Part shown: positions 1 through 6,276 of the stretch, piece by piece | Position numbering within the stretch: the first letter of the stretch is position 1 | Layout of the letters: every line of letters starts with the position of its first letter | Assembly: GCA_001768155.1 (NCBI GenBank) | Contig: MENC01000131.1 | Coordinates: forward strand, 55,799-64,034 | DNA: 8,236 bases | Direction of reading: 5' to 3' | Source: Bacteroidetes bacterium GWA2_30_7 | GTDB lineage: Bacteria > Bacteroidota > Bacteroidia > Bacteroidales > GWF2-33-38 | Program-made: the position numbers and the translations under genes | Notes under the pieces: generated by a model | What the model saw: the letters and a program-made list of their open reading frames with translations, nothing else | Database searches by the model: none | What the model was told of the DNA's origin: nothing

Positions 1-2
1 AT

Positions 3-302
3 GAAGGTGGTCCAAGTAATGGTAATAATGGAATTTCTTTCAGCTTAACCGGAAGAAAAACAAGGGCATTGCCTAAACCTACCTATAACAGTCAGGAAGA
101 AGGGAAAGTTGTTGTTGATGTAACAGTTGATAAATATGGTAATGTAATAAAAGCTATCTCAGGAGTAAAAGGAACCACAACATCTGATAAAACATTATGG
201 GTTGCAGCAAAAAAAGCAGCATTAGAAGCGAAATTTACCGAAAAACCCGATGCCCCCGAAGAACAAAAAGGAACAATTACTTACCACTTTATCCTTCAAT
301 AA
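3..302 (+). CDS. Energy transducer TonB, C-terminal part (5' end outside window)
   Basis: The reading frame is open from the left edge and ends in TAA at 300-302, giving 99 residues of a protein whose start lies upstream. A Gly/Asn-rich linker (EGGPSNGNNG) leads into 'ISFSLTGRK', then a compact domain with 'LPKPTYNSQEEGKVVVDVTV', 'DKYGNV' and a final 'KGTITYHFILQ'. This matches the small TonB C-terminal domain of Bacteroidetes, which normally follows MotA/TolQ/ExbB-ExbD genes. TonB spans the periplasm and passes proton-motive energy from ExbBD to outer-membrane transporters; the C-terminal domain contacts the receptor's TonB box. The in-frame TTG at 69 falls inside the conserved domain, so it is not the start. 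ExbD upstream is an expectation from the family, not something seen here. The identification is fairly sure; the receptor served is unknown. Confidence 0.85.
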   Translation, partial: EGGPSNGNNGISFSLTGRKTRALPKPTYNSQEEGKVVVDVTVDKYGNVIKAISGVKGTTTSDKTLWVAAKKAALEAKFTEKPDAPEEQKGTITYHFILQ

Positions 303-303
303 T

Positions 304-1053
304 CTAAATTCCAATTAAAAGCTTAATTGCCGAAATAATTATTGTTATCAACAATATCAATTGTACAAACTTTGCTCCCCACTTAATCGAAGCCTTTGTT
401 GCAAAATAAGCTCCAATAATATTCCCAATAGCTAATAAAAATCCTAATTCAAAATTTACTTGATTATTAAAAATAAAAATAGGAATTGCCGTTAAAGTGA
501 ATAATCCAATTATAAATACCTTTATTGCATTAGCTTTAATAATATTTATACCAGCCGAAAGCACTAATGCGGCAATATAAAAATACCCAACACCCAGCTG
601 AATAAAACCACCATAAATACCTATAAAGAAAAAGATAATTATTTGCAAAATGCTAGGAGTAGATTTTAAATTTTCTATTCCATATAACCATTTTTCAGGC
701 TTATATAAAATAACAAAAAACATAAATACTAAAATTACTCCAATTGCTTTTTCAAGCATTGACTTGTCAATATTTACTGCAAAAAAAGCACCGATAATTG
801 CCCCAATTACAGATGGAATTGCAAACAAAACTGATTGCTTAAAACTAACTACTTTAAATTTATTAAAACTTCCGGCAGCAGTGATACTTTGAAATAAAAC
901 ACCTATTCGATTTGTTCCATTTGCTACATTAGCAGGAAGACCTAAAAAAATTAATAATGGTAAGGATAAAATTGAACCGCCACCTGCTAGAGTATTAATA
1001 AAGCCAACAAAAAAGCCAACAATTATTACTAATATATATATGTACCATTCCAA
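304..1053 (-). CDS. TauE/SafE (TSUP) family membrane permease
   Basis: This is a 249-residue, strongly hydrophobic protein with about seven to eight membrane segments. It carries the internal duplication of the TSUP family: the first half has 'GFINTLAGGGSILSLPLL' (residues 17-34) followed by 'NGTNRIGVL', and the second half has 'GIYGGFIQLGVGYFYIAAL' (about 145-163). Family members export or import small anions such as sulfite, sulfoacetate or thiosulfate, but the substrate cannot be read from sequence. The start is TTG at 1053: an in-frame TAA lies three codons upstream, with only ATA and ATT between, and the hydrophobic N-terminus begins at once. No Shine-Dalgarno sequence is visible. Its stop is one base from the convergent tonB stop. 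It lies 136 nt downstream of glyA on the same strand, so read-through from glyA is possible, but no shared function is evident. Confidence 0.85.
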   Translation of the reverse strand: MEWYIYILVIIVGFFVGFINTLAGGGSILSLPLLIFLGLPANVANGTNRIGVLFQSITAAGSFNKFKVVSFKQSVLFAIPSVIGAIIGAFFAVNIDKSMLEKAIGVILVFMFFVILYKPEKWLYGIENLKSTPSILQIIIFFFIGIYGGFIQLGVGYFYIAALVLSAGINIIKANAIKVFIIGLFTLTAIPIFIFNNQVNFELGFLLAIGNIIGAYFATKASIKWGAKFVQLILLITIIISAIKLLIGI

Positions 1054-1058
1054 AATTA

Positions 1059-1183
1059 TTTAGGATTTTTTCATTTAGGATTTAGGAATTTATTATTTTG
1101 AGATTAATGATTTAGCTGCGTAGCAACAATATATCAATATAACCATTTAACCATGAACCTCAAACCTCTAACTTCTAACTTCT
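1059..1183. repeat. Heptad repeat tracts flanking a CTGCGTAGCAAC core
   Basis: The glyA-TauE spacer has three parts. TTTAGGA occurs at 1059-1065, 1074-1080 and 1081-1087. The 12-mer CTGCGTAGCAAC lies at 1116-1127. Four consecutive 7-base units follow: AACCTCA, AACCTCT, AACTTCT, AACTTCT (1156-1183). Read on the opposite strand the first tract becomes CCT-N4-CCT, like the second, so the tracts are roughly inverted around the core; TTTGAG (1097-1102) and CTCAAA (1159-1164) are exactly inverted. The same 12-mer with AACCTCAAAC downstream recurs beside mdh (5093-5132). No ORF or clear terminator is seen here. The function is unknown. Confidence 0.6.
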
Positions 1184-1189
1184 TCCTCC

Positions 1190-2470
1190 CTACCATGCAA
1201 AAATTGGAAAGTCAGCCATTAATTTATTTACTTTAGTTTTAACAACAGATAATCTTGATTCATTATCAATATTTGAAATAACTTCGTCAATCATTTCTAC
1301 AATTAATGGCATGTGTTCTTCGTTCATACCTCTGGTTGTTATTGCAGGTGTGCCAATTCTTAATCCAGAAGTTGTAAATGGTGTACGAGAGTCAAACGGA
1401 ACCATGTTTTTATTAATTGTAATATCAGCAATTACTAAAGCATTTTCAACTTGTTTACCGGTAATATTCGGAAATTTAGTTCTTAAATCAATTAACATAG
1501 AATGATTATCAGTTCCCCCAGAAATAATTTTATAACCAAATGCCATAAATGCATCTGACATAACTTTAGCATTTTTTTGGACTTGAATTGCATAATTATT
1601 AAAGTCGTCAGAAAGTGCCTCACTAAACGAAACTGCTTTTGCTGCAATAATATGTTGAAGTGGTCCTCCTTGTTGACCAGGGAAAACTGCAAAATCAAGT
1701 ACTTGCGACATCATTTTAATTTCACCCTTTGGAGTAGTTTGTCCCCATGGATTTTCAAAATCTTTTCCCATCATTATAATTCCTCCTCTTGGTCCACGCA
1801 ATGTCTTATGAGTTGTTGATGTAACAATGTGGCAATGAGGCAATGGATTATTTAATAATCCTTTAGCTATTAATCCTGCCGGATGTGCAATATCAGCCAT
1901 TAATAATGCTCCAATTTTATCGGCTATTTCTCTCATCCTTTTAAAATCCCAATCTCTTGAATGTGCCGATGCTCCTGCTATAATCATTTTAGGTTTATGT
2001 TCAAAAGCTAATCTTTCCATCTCATCATAATCTATTCTTCCAGACTCTTTGTCAACATGATAAGCAATTGGATGATAATTAATTCCTGATAAATTAACAG
2101 GCGAACCATGCGAAAGATGACCTCCATGGCATAAGTCTAGTCCCATAAATATATCACCTGGTTTCAAACATGCAAAAAATACAGATGCATTTGCTTGTGC
2201 TCCAGAATGAGGCTGAACATTAGCATATTCTGCTCCGAATAATTGTTTTAATCTGTCAATTGCTAATTGCTCTACTTGGTCAACAACTTGGCATCCTCCA
2301 TAATATCTTTTACCAGGATAACCCTCTGCATATTTGTTTGTTAAACAAGAGCCCATAGCTTCCATAACTTGTTTGCTAACAAAGTTTTCGGATGCAATTA
2401 ATTCAATTCCATGATGTTGTCGTTCATTTTCAGCTTCAATCAGATTAAATATATCTAAATCTCTTTTCAT
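1190..2470 (-). CDS. glyA: Serine hydroxymethyltransferase
   Basis: GlyA is the cytosolic PLP enzyme that converts serine and tetrahydrofolate to glycine and 5,10-methylene-tetrahydrofolate, the main source of one-carbon units. The 426-residue length fits the bacterial family. Visible hallmarks are 'GIELIASENFVS' near the N-terminus, 'NKYAEGYPGKRYYGG' (45-59), 'VQPHSGAQAN' (85-94), 'ADIAHPAGLIA' (192-202; Asp193 and His196 contact PLP), the Schiff-base lysine Lys222 in 'TSTTHKTLRGPRGG', 'FPGQQGGP' (263-270) and 'SGLRIGTPA' (368-376; Arg371 for the substrate carboxylate). No key residue is missing. The start is ATG at 2468-2470, just before the usual SHMT N-terminus, after an A/T-rich leader without Shine-Dalgarno. 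It is divergent from the membrane-protein gene at 2650, and TauE follows 136 nt downstream. Shadow ORFs inside it on both strands are not genes. Confidence 0.98.
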   Translation of the reverse strand: MKRDLDIFNLIEAENERQHHGIELIASENFVSKQVMEAMGSCLTNKYAEGYPGKRYYGGCQVVDQVEQLAIDRLKQLFGAEYANVQPHSGAQANASVFFACLKPGDIFMGLDLCHGGHLSHGSPVNLSGINYHPIAYHVDKESGRIDYDEMERLAFEHKPKMIIAGASAHSRDWDFKRMREIADKIGALLMADIAHPAGLIAKGLLNNPLPHCHIVTSTTHKTLRGPRGGIIMMGKDFENPWGQTTPKGEIKMMSQVLDFAVFPGQQGGPLQHIIAAKAVSFSEALSDDFNNYAIQVQKNAKVMSDAFMAFGYKIISGGTDNHSMLIDLRTKFPNITGKQVENALVIADITINKNMVPFDSRTPFTTSGLRIGTPAITTRGMNEEHMPLIVEMIDEVISNIDNESRLSVVKTKVNKLMADFPIFAW

Positions 2471-2494
2471 TTTATATAAATTTAAAATTTATTG

Positions 2495-2502
2495 CAAATA
2501 TA
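2495..2502 (-). promoter_or_regulatory. Candidate -7 element for glyA
   Basis: On the minus strand this reads TATATTTG, a full match to the Bacteroidetes housekeeping -7 consensus TAnnTTTG. It lies 24 nt upstream of the glyA ATG, implying a short leader. No TTG or TTTG is found at the expected 17-23 nt further upstream, so only half of the promoter is supported, and AT-rich DNA yields such octamers by chance fairly often. Confidence 0.4.
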
Positions 2503-2578
2503 ATTATAAAATTGTGAAAGATTTATGATTTTTATTGAGCTGAAAAATAGAGCATTAGTAAAATTTGATTATTTTTAT

Positions 2579-2609
2579 TTTGAAAATTAAAAATCTTGTC
2601 ATACATTCG
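2579..2609 (+). promoter_or_regulatory. Candidate promoter of the small membrane protein gene
   Basis: TTTG at 2579-2582 is followed by a 19-nt spacer and TACATTCG at 2602-2609. This fits the Bacteroidetes arrangement TTTG-N19-TAnnTTTG with one mismatch in the -7 part (TTCG for TTTG). Transcription would begin around 2614-2617, leaving a leader of about 35 nt before the ATG at 2650. Confidence 0.45.
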
Positions 2610-2649
2610 TTTTTAGAATTTAACTATTTTTAACTAAATTAAAACAACT

Positions 2650-3192
2650 ATGGAAGAACAAGCTACTAAAAAGAGACCAGTATTTTTAACAGTACTATGT
2701 ATTTTAGGATTTATTGGCACAGGATGGTCAATTATTGCTAACATTATGGCATTTTTTGCTTATAAAGCAGCTAATGCACTTACGTCAGGTTTATCTGAAG
2801 GTTTAAGTGATGCAATGGAAAATGTTGATGCTTCAAGCATGGAAGGTATGGAAGGTATGGAAGGCATGGAAGGTATGGAAAATTTAGGCAGTGCTATGAA
2901 TGATGCTTTAGGCGGAATGGGTGAGTACATGGCTAAAGTTGCAGAAAATGGTGCCACAGTTTCTATTATTAATGCAGTTTTAGCAATTGTTGCTTTACTT
3001 GGCGTTATTATGATGTGGAAAACTAAAAAAACTGGTTTTTGGGCATACACAGCAGCTCAAATTGTAATGTTAATTATTCCTTTGGTATTTTACGGATTTA
3101 GTACAATGGCTATTCTTGGATTAGGCGTTAGTGCTGTATTTACAATTTTATTTATTATTTTATTTGGTGTTAATTTAAAACACATGTCATAA
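2650..3192 (+). CDS. Small four-helix membrane protein with Met-Glu-Gly tandem repeat, function unknown
   Basis: This 180-residue protein is not recognised as a named family. The start is ATG at 2650, after an AT-rich leader (AAAACAACT) without Shine-Dalgarno. A short charged N-terminus (MEEQATKKRP) precedes a long hydrophobic helix (about 11-38, 'VFLTVLCILGFIGTGWSII'). A roughly 60-residue segment follows, rich in Met, Glu, Gly and Ala, containing four exact MEG units (64-75), then 'MENLGSAMNDALGGMGEYMAKVA'-like sequence in pieces, probably amphipathic helix. Three further hydrophobic helices lie at about 103-122, 128-147 and 151-175, and it ends 'KHMS'. It has no signal-peptidase site or catalytic motif. 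The N-terminal 'KRPVFLTVLCILGFIG' style is, to my knowledge, common in small uncharacterised Bacteroidetes inner-membrane proteins. It has its own promoter-like element and a strong terminator just after, so it is probably a single-gene transcript. Confidence 0.85.
   Translation: MEEQATKKRPVFLTVLCILGFIGTGWSIIANIMAFFAYKAANALTSGLSEGLSDAMENVDASSMEGMEGMEGMEGMENLGSAMNDALGGMGEYMAKVAENGATVSIINAVLAIVALLGVIMMWKTKKTGFWAYTAAQIVMLIIPLVFYGFSTMAILGLGVSAVFTILFIILFGVNLKHMS
2839..2880 (+). repeat. In-frame 9-bp tandem repeat (ATGGAAGGY)
   Basis: There are four complete units of ATGGAAGGT/C at 2839-2874, with a single T-to-C change in the third, plus a partial fifth unit ATGGAA to 2880. Each unit encodes Met-Glu-Gly. 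Because the unit is three codons long, copy-number change would alter length without breaking the frame. The near-identity of the units points to recent slippage or recombination. Confidence 0.9.
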
Positions 3193-3210
3193 TATTTAAA
3201 TAAAATATTT

Positions 3211-3239
3211 AAAAAGCTGGTTTATCCAGCTTTTTTTTT
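3211..3239 (+). terminator. Intrinsic terminator after the small membrane protein gene
   Basis: AAAAAGCTGG (3211-3220), loop TTTAT, and CCAGCTTTTT (3226-3235) form a perfect 10-bp stem, followed by more T up to 3239. It begins 18 nt after the TAA of the upstream gene. Its position also argues that the next gene does not start at the TTG at 3238, which lies in the T tract. Confidence 0.9.
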
Positions 3240-3291
3240 GCAATTATTTGAGATATTTACCGTTTTACACGACTTAGGTTTTAATAGAAAT

Positions 3292-5022
3292 TTGAAAATT
3301 ATTATTTATATATTATTCATTTTTAATTCATTGAATTTGTTTTCTCAGAATAAATATAAATTGAATATATATGAAAATGATTCTTTGAAAAAGAACAAAT
3401 TAATTTTAAAAAAAAATATTTCAGACTCATCAGCATTTACAGATATTACAAATAATTATATCGAATATTTAAATTCAAAAGGATATTTAACTGCAAAAAT
3501 TGATAGTTTTAATTTTTCAATACCAAATTATAATATTTATATAAGCAAAAATTCTCTTTATAAATGGGGTTTTATAACTGTTGACACTTTGTATTATTTT
3601 GATTTTCAAAAAATTGGAATAAAAAATTCCTATTTTGATAACAAAACAATATATTATAAAAAATATTTAAAAGCATTAAAAAAGATTATAACATATTATG
3701 AAAATAATGGTTATCCATTTGCAAATGTTACTCTAAAAAATCTTAAAATCAATAATAATAAGTTTAATGCCGATTTGTATATAAATAAACAACAACTAAT
3801 TAAACTCGACAGTATTAATATAATTGGAAACACGAAAACTTCTAAAAAATATTTACAAAGTTATCTTGGTTTAAAAAAAGGGAAAATTTATAATGAAGAA
3901 ATAATTAGTTCTATTGATTATAAGATTCGAAAACTTATTTTTTTAAATAGCCTTAAAATAGCAGAAATATCATTCAGAGAGAATTATGCTGATGTAAATC
4001 TTTTTTTAAATTCCAAAAAAGCAAATCAGTTTAATGGAATTTTAGGAATACTCCCAAACGATAAAACTTCTGGAAAGTTACTTATTACCGGCGAGTTAAG
4101 CTTGTACTTAATTAATTCTTTCAATCATGGAGAAAAAATTGCATTAGAATGGCATAAAACAAATACACTTACTCAAGATATTAAAGCAAAAGCAGATTAT
4201 AAATATATTTTATCGCTCCCAATTGGAGTTGACGAAGATTTTAAACTTTATAAAAAAGATACTTCATACATAACTATTAATAATAAAACAGGATTACAAT
4301 TATTATTAAATGGAGGTAATTATATTAAATTATTTTATGAGAATAAAAATTCGTATGTAATTAAAAATAAAAACTTTATAACTCAAAGCGACAATTTATC
4401 AAATTATACAATTTCGATGGGAGGCAGTGGGATATTTTACGAAAAATTAGATTATATTTATAACCCTCGCAAAGGAATTGTAATAGATTTTAATGTCTCT
4501 GCCGGTCAACGAAAATTTAAACTTTTAAGTTCCGATATTCAAAGTGATTACGAAACTACAGGAAAAGTAGAATCTAATATAGATATTTCGTACTACATAA
4601 AATTAGCTCAAAATTCTGTTATAAAAATCAGAAATAATTCAGCTTTAATGTATAACTATACTAATAACGACTTTAATAATATTTTTTACGAAAATGAATT
4701 AATGAAAATTGGAGGGCTAAAGACTTTAAGAGGCTTTGATGAAGAATCAATAAATACTTCGAATTTTTCAATATTCAGTTTAGAATTAAGATACTTATTT
4801 GAAACAAATTCAGCTATTTATGCCTTTGCAGATGGAGGATATTACGAAAAAAATACTCCAATTGAATATCTAAATGATTATCCTTTTGGATTTGGAGCAG
4901 GTATTGACTTTGAAACTAAAGCCGGAATTTTTACAATTAATTATGCACTTGGAAAACAATTCTCTAACCCGATAGATTTCAGAGCATCTAAAATTCATTT
5001 TGGGATTATTAATCGGTTTTGA
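3292..5022 (+). CDS. Omp85 superfamily (BamA/TamA-like) outer membrane protein with POTRA-like repeats
   Basis: From the proposed TTG at 3292 the protein has 576 residues and opens with a signal peptide, 'MKIIIYILFIFNSLNLFSQ', cleaved near FSQ. The frame also runs back to a TTG at 3238, but that lies in the terminator's T tract and would put 18 non-hydrophobic residues first; there is no ATG in any frame between the terminator and the signal peptide. Three POTRA-like units follow: about 50-90 ('YLNSKGYLTAKIDS'), 100-168 ('YYENNGYPFANVTL') and 169-244 ('LDSINIIGNTKTSKKYL'). The rest is a predicted beta-barrel with the lid-loop motif 'GGLKTLRGF' (Arg-Gly-Phe at 480-482) and a last strand ending in Phe ('HFGIINRF'). 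Omp85 proteins insert or translocate proteins across the outer membrane, or act in lipid transport. With no second gene in the unit the client is unknown, and this need not be the essential BamA, which is usually larger with five POTRA domains. The gene is notably rich in Asn, Lys and Ile. Confidence 0.82.
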   Translation: MKIIIYILFIFNSLNLFSQNKYKLNIYENDSLKKNKLILKKNISDSSAFTDITNNYIEYLNSKGYLTAKIDSFNFSIPNYNIYISKNSLYKWGFITVDTLYYFDFQKIGIKNSYFDNKTIYYKKYLKALKKIITYYENNGYPFANVTLKNLKINNNKFNADLYINKQQLIKLDSINIIGNTKTSKKYLQSYLGLKKGKIYNEEIISSIDYKIRKLIFLNSLKIAEISFRENYADVNLFLNSKKANQFNGILGILPNDKTSGKLLITGELSLYLINSFNHGEKIALEWHKTNTLTQDIKAKADYKYILSLPIGVDEDFKLYKKDTSYITINNKTGLQLLLNGGNYIKLFYENKNSYVIKNKNFITQSDNLSNYTISMGGSGIFYEKLDYIYNPRKGIVIDFNVSAGQRKFKLLSSDIQSDYETTGKVESNIDISYYIKLAQNSVIKIRNNSALMYNYTNNDFNNIFYENELMKIGGLKTLRGFDEESINTSNFSIFSLELRYLFETNSAIYAFADGGYYEKNTPIEYLNDYPFGFGAGIDFETKAGIFTINYALGKQFSNPIDFRASKIHFGIINRF

Positions 5023-5031
5023 TAAAATACA

Positions 5032-5066
5032 AAAACCTTCAAGGTTTTTAAAACCTTGAAAGTTTT
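5032..5066. terminator. Inverted repeat, probable bidirectional terminator between Omp85-like gene and mdh
   Basis: AAAACCTTCAAGGTTTT (5032-5048), one central T, and AAAACCTTGAAAGTTTT (5050-5066) form a 17-bp stem with one mismatch. The left arm is itself palindromic (AACCTT-C-AAGGTT). It starts 10 nt after the TGA/TAA region of the Omp85-like gene and lies 70 nt beyond the mdh stop, with T-rich ends on both strands, so it could stop transcription from both sides. It may also belong to a dispersed palindrome family, since CCTTGAA/CCTTCAA recurs at 7597-7625. Confidence 0.6.
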
Positions 5067-5080
5067 ATTAAGATTTAATT

Positions 5081-5132
5081 GTTTGATTTTGACTGCGTAG
5101 CAACCAAAAACATCTAACAAAAAACCTCAAAC
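5081..5132. repeat. Second copy of the CTGCGTAGCAAC spacer element
   Basis: CTGCGTAGCAAC (5093-5104) is identical to 1116-1127, and AACCTCAAAC (5123-5132) to 1156-1165. GTTTGA (5081-5086) and TCAAAC (5127-5132) form an inverted flank around the core, as TTTGAG/CTCAAA do in the first copy. Both copies sit directly beyond the stop codon of a minus-strand gene (mdh here, glyA there). Confidence 0.6.
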
Positions 5133-5135
5133 TGT

Positions 5136-6065
5136 TTACTTCATTTTATCATACACATCCATCACTTCTTTAACAGCCGATGCTGATTTATAAAGCGATT
5201 GTTTTTCTTCTTCATTTAAATGAAGTTCAATAATTTTCTCAATTCCTTTTTTACCAAGAATAACCGGAACACCAAGATAAATATCTTTTAATCCATATTC
5301 GCCCTGTAACCATGCACATACTGGGAATACTCTTTTTTGGTCACGTACTATTGATTCAACCATTTGAGCTGCAGCAGCACCCGGAGCATACCAAGCAGAA
5401 GTTCCTAATAGATTTACAATTTCGCCACCGCCTTTTTTAGTTCTTTCAATTATTGCATCTAATTTTTCTTTCGAAATAAGTTCAGTAACCGGAATACCTG
5501 CAACAGTTGTATAACGAGGAAGTGGAACCATTGTATCGCCATGTCCACCCATTAAAATTGCCTGAATTTCTTTATATGAAATGCCTAATGCCTCTGTTAA
5601 AAACATTCTGTAACGTGCTGTATCAAGAATTCCTGCCATTCCAAAAACCTTAGAAGAATCAACTTTTGCTGTTAAATACGCACAATAAGTCATTACATCT
5701 AAAGGATTAGATACTACAATTATTATTGCATTTGGCGAAAATTTTATAGTGCTTTCGGTAACACTTTTTACAATTCCTGCATTAACCGAAATAAGGTCAT
5801 CGCGACTCATTCCTGGTTTTCTGGGAAGACCAGAGGTTATTACAACTATATCAGAATTAGCTGTTCTTGAATAATCGTTAGTAACTCCGGTAACTCTGCT
5901 GTCGTATTGATTTATTGGACCTGTTTGCCACATATCCAACGATTTTCCTTCAGCATAATTTTGTTTAATATCAAGTAGGATAACTTCTGTTGCCAGTTCT
6001 TTTTTAGCAATTTCCTGAGCAACTGTTGCTCCTACATTTCCTGCTCCAATTACAGTAATTTTCAT
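5136..6065 (-). CDS. mdh: Malate dehydrogenase (NAD-dependent, LDH-like type)
   Basis: Mdh interconverts malate and oxaloacetate with NAD in the TCA cycle and is a soluble cytosolic enzyme. The 309-residue protein begins 'MKITVIGAGNVG' at the ATG at 6063-6065; the frame continues eight codons upstream to another start-like codon, but the Rossmann strand of this family begins right at the chosen Met. Visible residues are the NAD-binding GAGNVG (7-12), Asp32 at the end of the second strand (NAD rather than NADP), Arg82 in 'GLPRKPGMSR' (the residue that sets malate rather than lactate specificity) and Arg88, 'VSNPLDVMTY' (Asn120), Asp148 and Arg151 in 'LDTARYR', and catalytic His175 in 'GGHGDTMVP'. 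This is the LDH-like MDH group known from Chlorobium, Chloroflexus and Bacteroidetes. It is divergent from citrate synthase, which uses its oxaloacetate. Confidence 0.98.
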   Translation of the reverse strand: MKITVIGAGNVGATVAQEIAKKELATEVILLDIKQNYAEGKSLDMWQTGPINQYDSRVTGVTNDYSRTANSDIVVITSGLPRKPGMSRDDLISVNAGIVKSVTESTIKFSPNAIIIVVSNPLDVMTYCAYLTAKVDSSKVFGMAGILDTARYRMFLTEALGISYKEIQAILMGGHGDTMVPLPRYTTVAGIPVTELISKEKLDAIIERTKKGGGEIVNLLGTSAWYAPGAAAAQMVESIVRDQKRVFPVCAWLQGEYGLKDIYLGVPVILGKKGIEKIIELHLNEEEKQSLYKSASAVKEVMDVYDKMK

Positions 6066-6100
6066 AAATAATAATTTTTTAGTTAACACTTTTTTTGTCT

Positions 6101-6131
6101 AAAACATACAAGTTTACAAATCAAAATTCAA
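6101..6131 (-). promoter_or_regulatory. Candidate promoter of mdh
   Basis: On the minus strand TTG (complement of 6129-6131), a 20-nt spacer and TATGTTTT (complement of 6101-6108) fit the Bacteroidetes pattern TTG-N17-23-TAnnTTTG with one mismatch in the last base. The start of transcription would be near 6094, leaving a leader of about 30 nt before the ATG at 6065. This supports the downstream start codon for mdh. Confidence 0.45.
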
Positions 6132-6137
6132 TTTTCA

Positions 6138-6168
6138 TTAGTTTTTATTTTTTATTTTACTATGTTTT
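6138..6168 (+). promoter_or_regulatory. Candidate promoter of citrate synthase
   Basis: TTAG at 6138-6141, a 19-nt spacer and TATGTTTT at 6161-6168 resemble TTTG-N19-TAnnTTTG with one mismatch in each part. The octamer is identical to the one proposed for mdh on the other strand. It predicts a leader of about 100 nt, long for this window. No riboswitch-like fold is obvious in that leader, which is almost pure A/T. Confidence 0.3.
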
Positions 6169-6276
6169 TAAACAATTTATTTAATTCAAAAATTATTATT
6201 AAAAATAATTTATATAGCATAAATTGCAGATTAATCTAAATAATAATTTCATCAATTAATCATTAAACGTAATATT

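Noticed and set aside
312..329. CAATTAA...TTAATTG stem as tonB/TauE terminator
   Set aside because: It has only A/T pairs apart from one, no T run, and lies within the TauE coding end; it is too weak to call.
650..892. 80-codon plus-strand ORF inside the TauE gene
   Set aside because: It is antisense to a clear transmembrane permease and its translation shows no recognisable domain; the low stop frequency comes from the composition of the gene opposite.
1311..1819. Several ORFs of 64-80 codons overlapping glyA on both strands
   Set aside because: glyA is complete, full length and conserved throughout; these are shadows in other frames with no family signature.
2760..3050. 96-codon minus-strand ORF with Pro-Ser-Ile repeats
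   Set aside because: It is the antisense reading of the Met-Glu-Gly repeat gene; the repeat appearance is a mirror of the 9-bp units.
6066..6089. Longer mdh start giving eight extra N-terminal residues (MLTKKLLF)
   Set aside because: The Rossmann fold begins at MKITVIGAG, and the promoter-like element at 6101-6131 fits the shorter leader to 6065.
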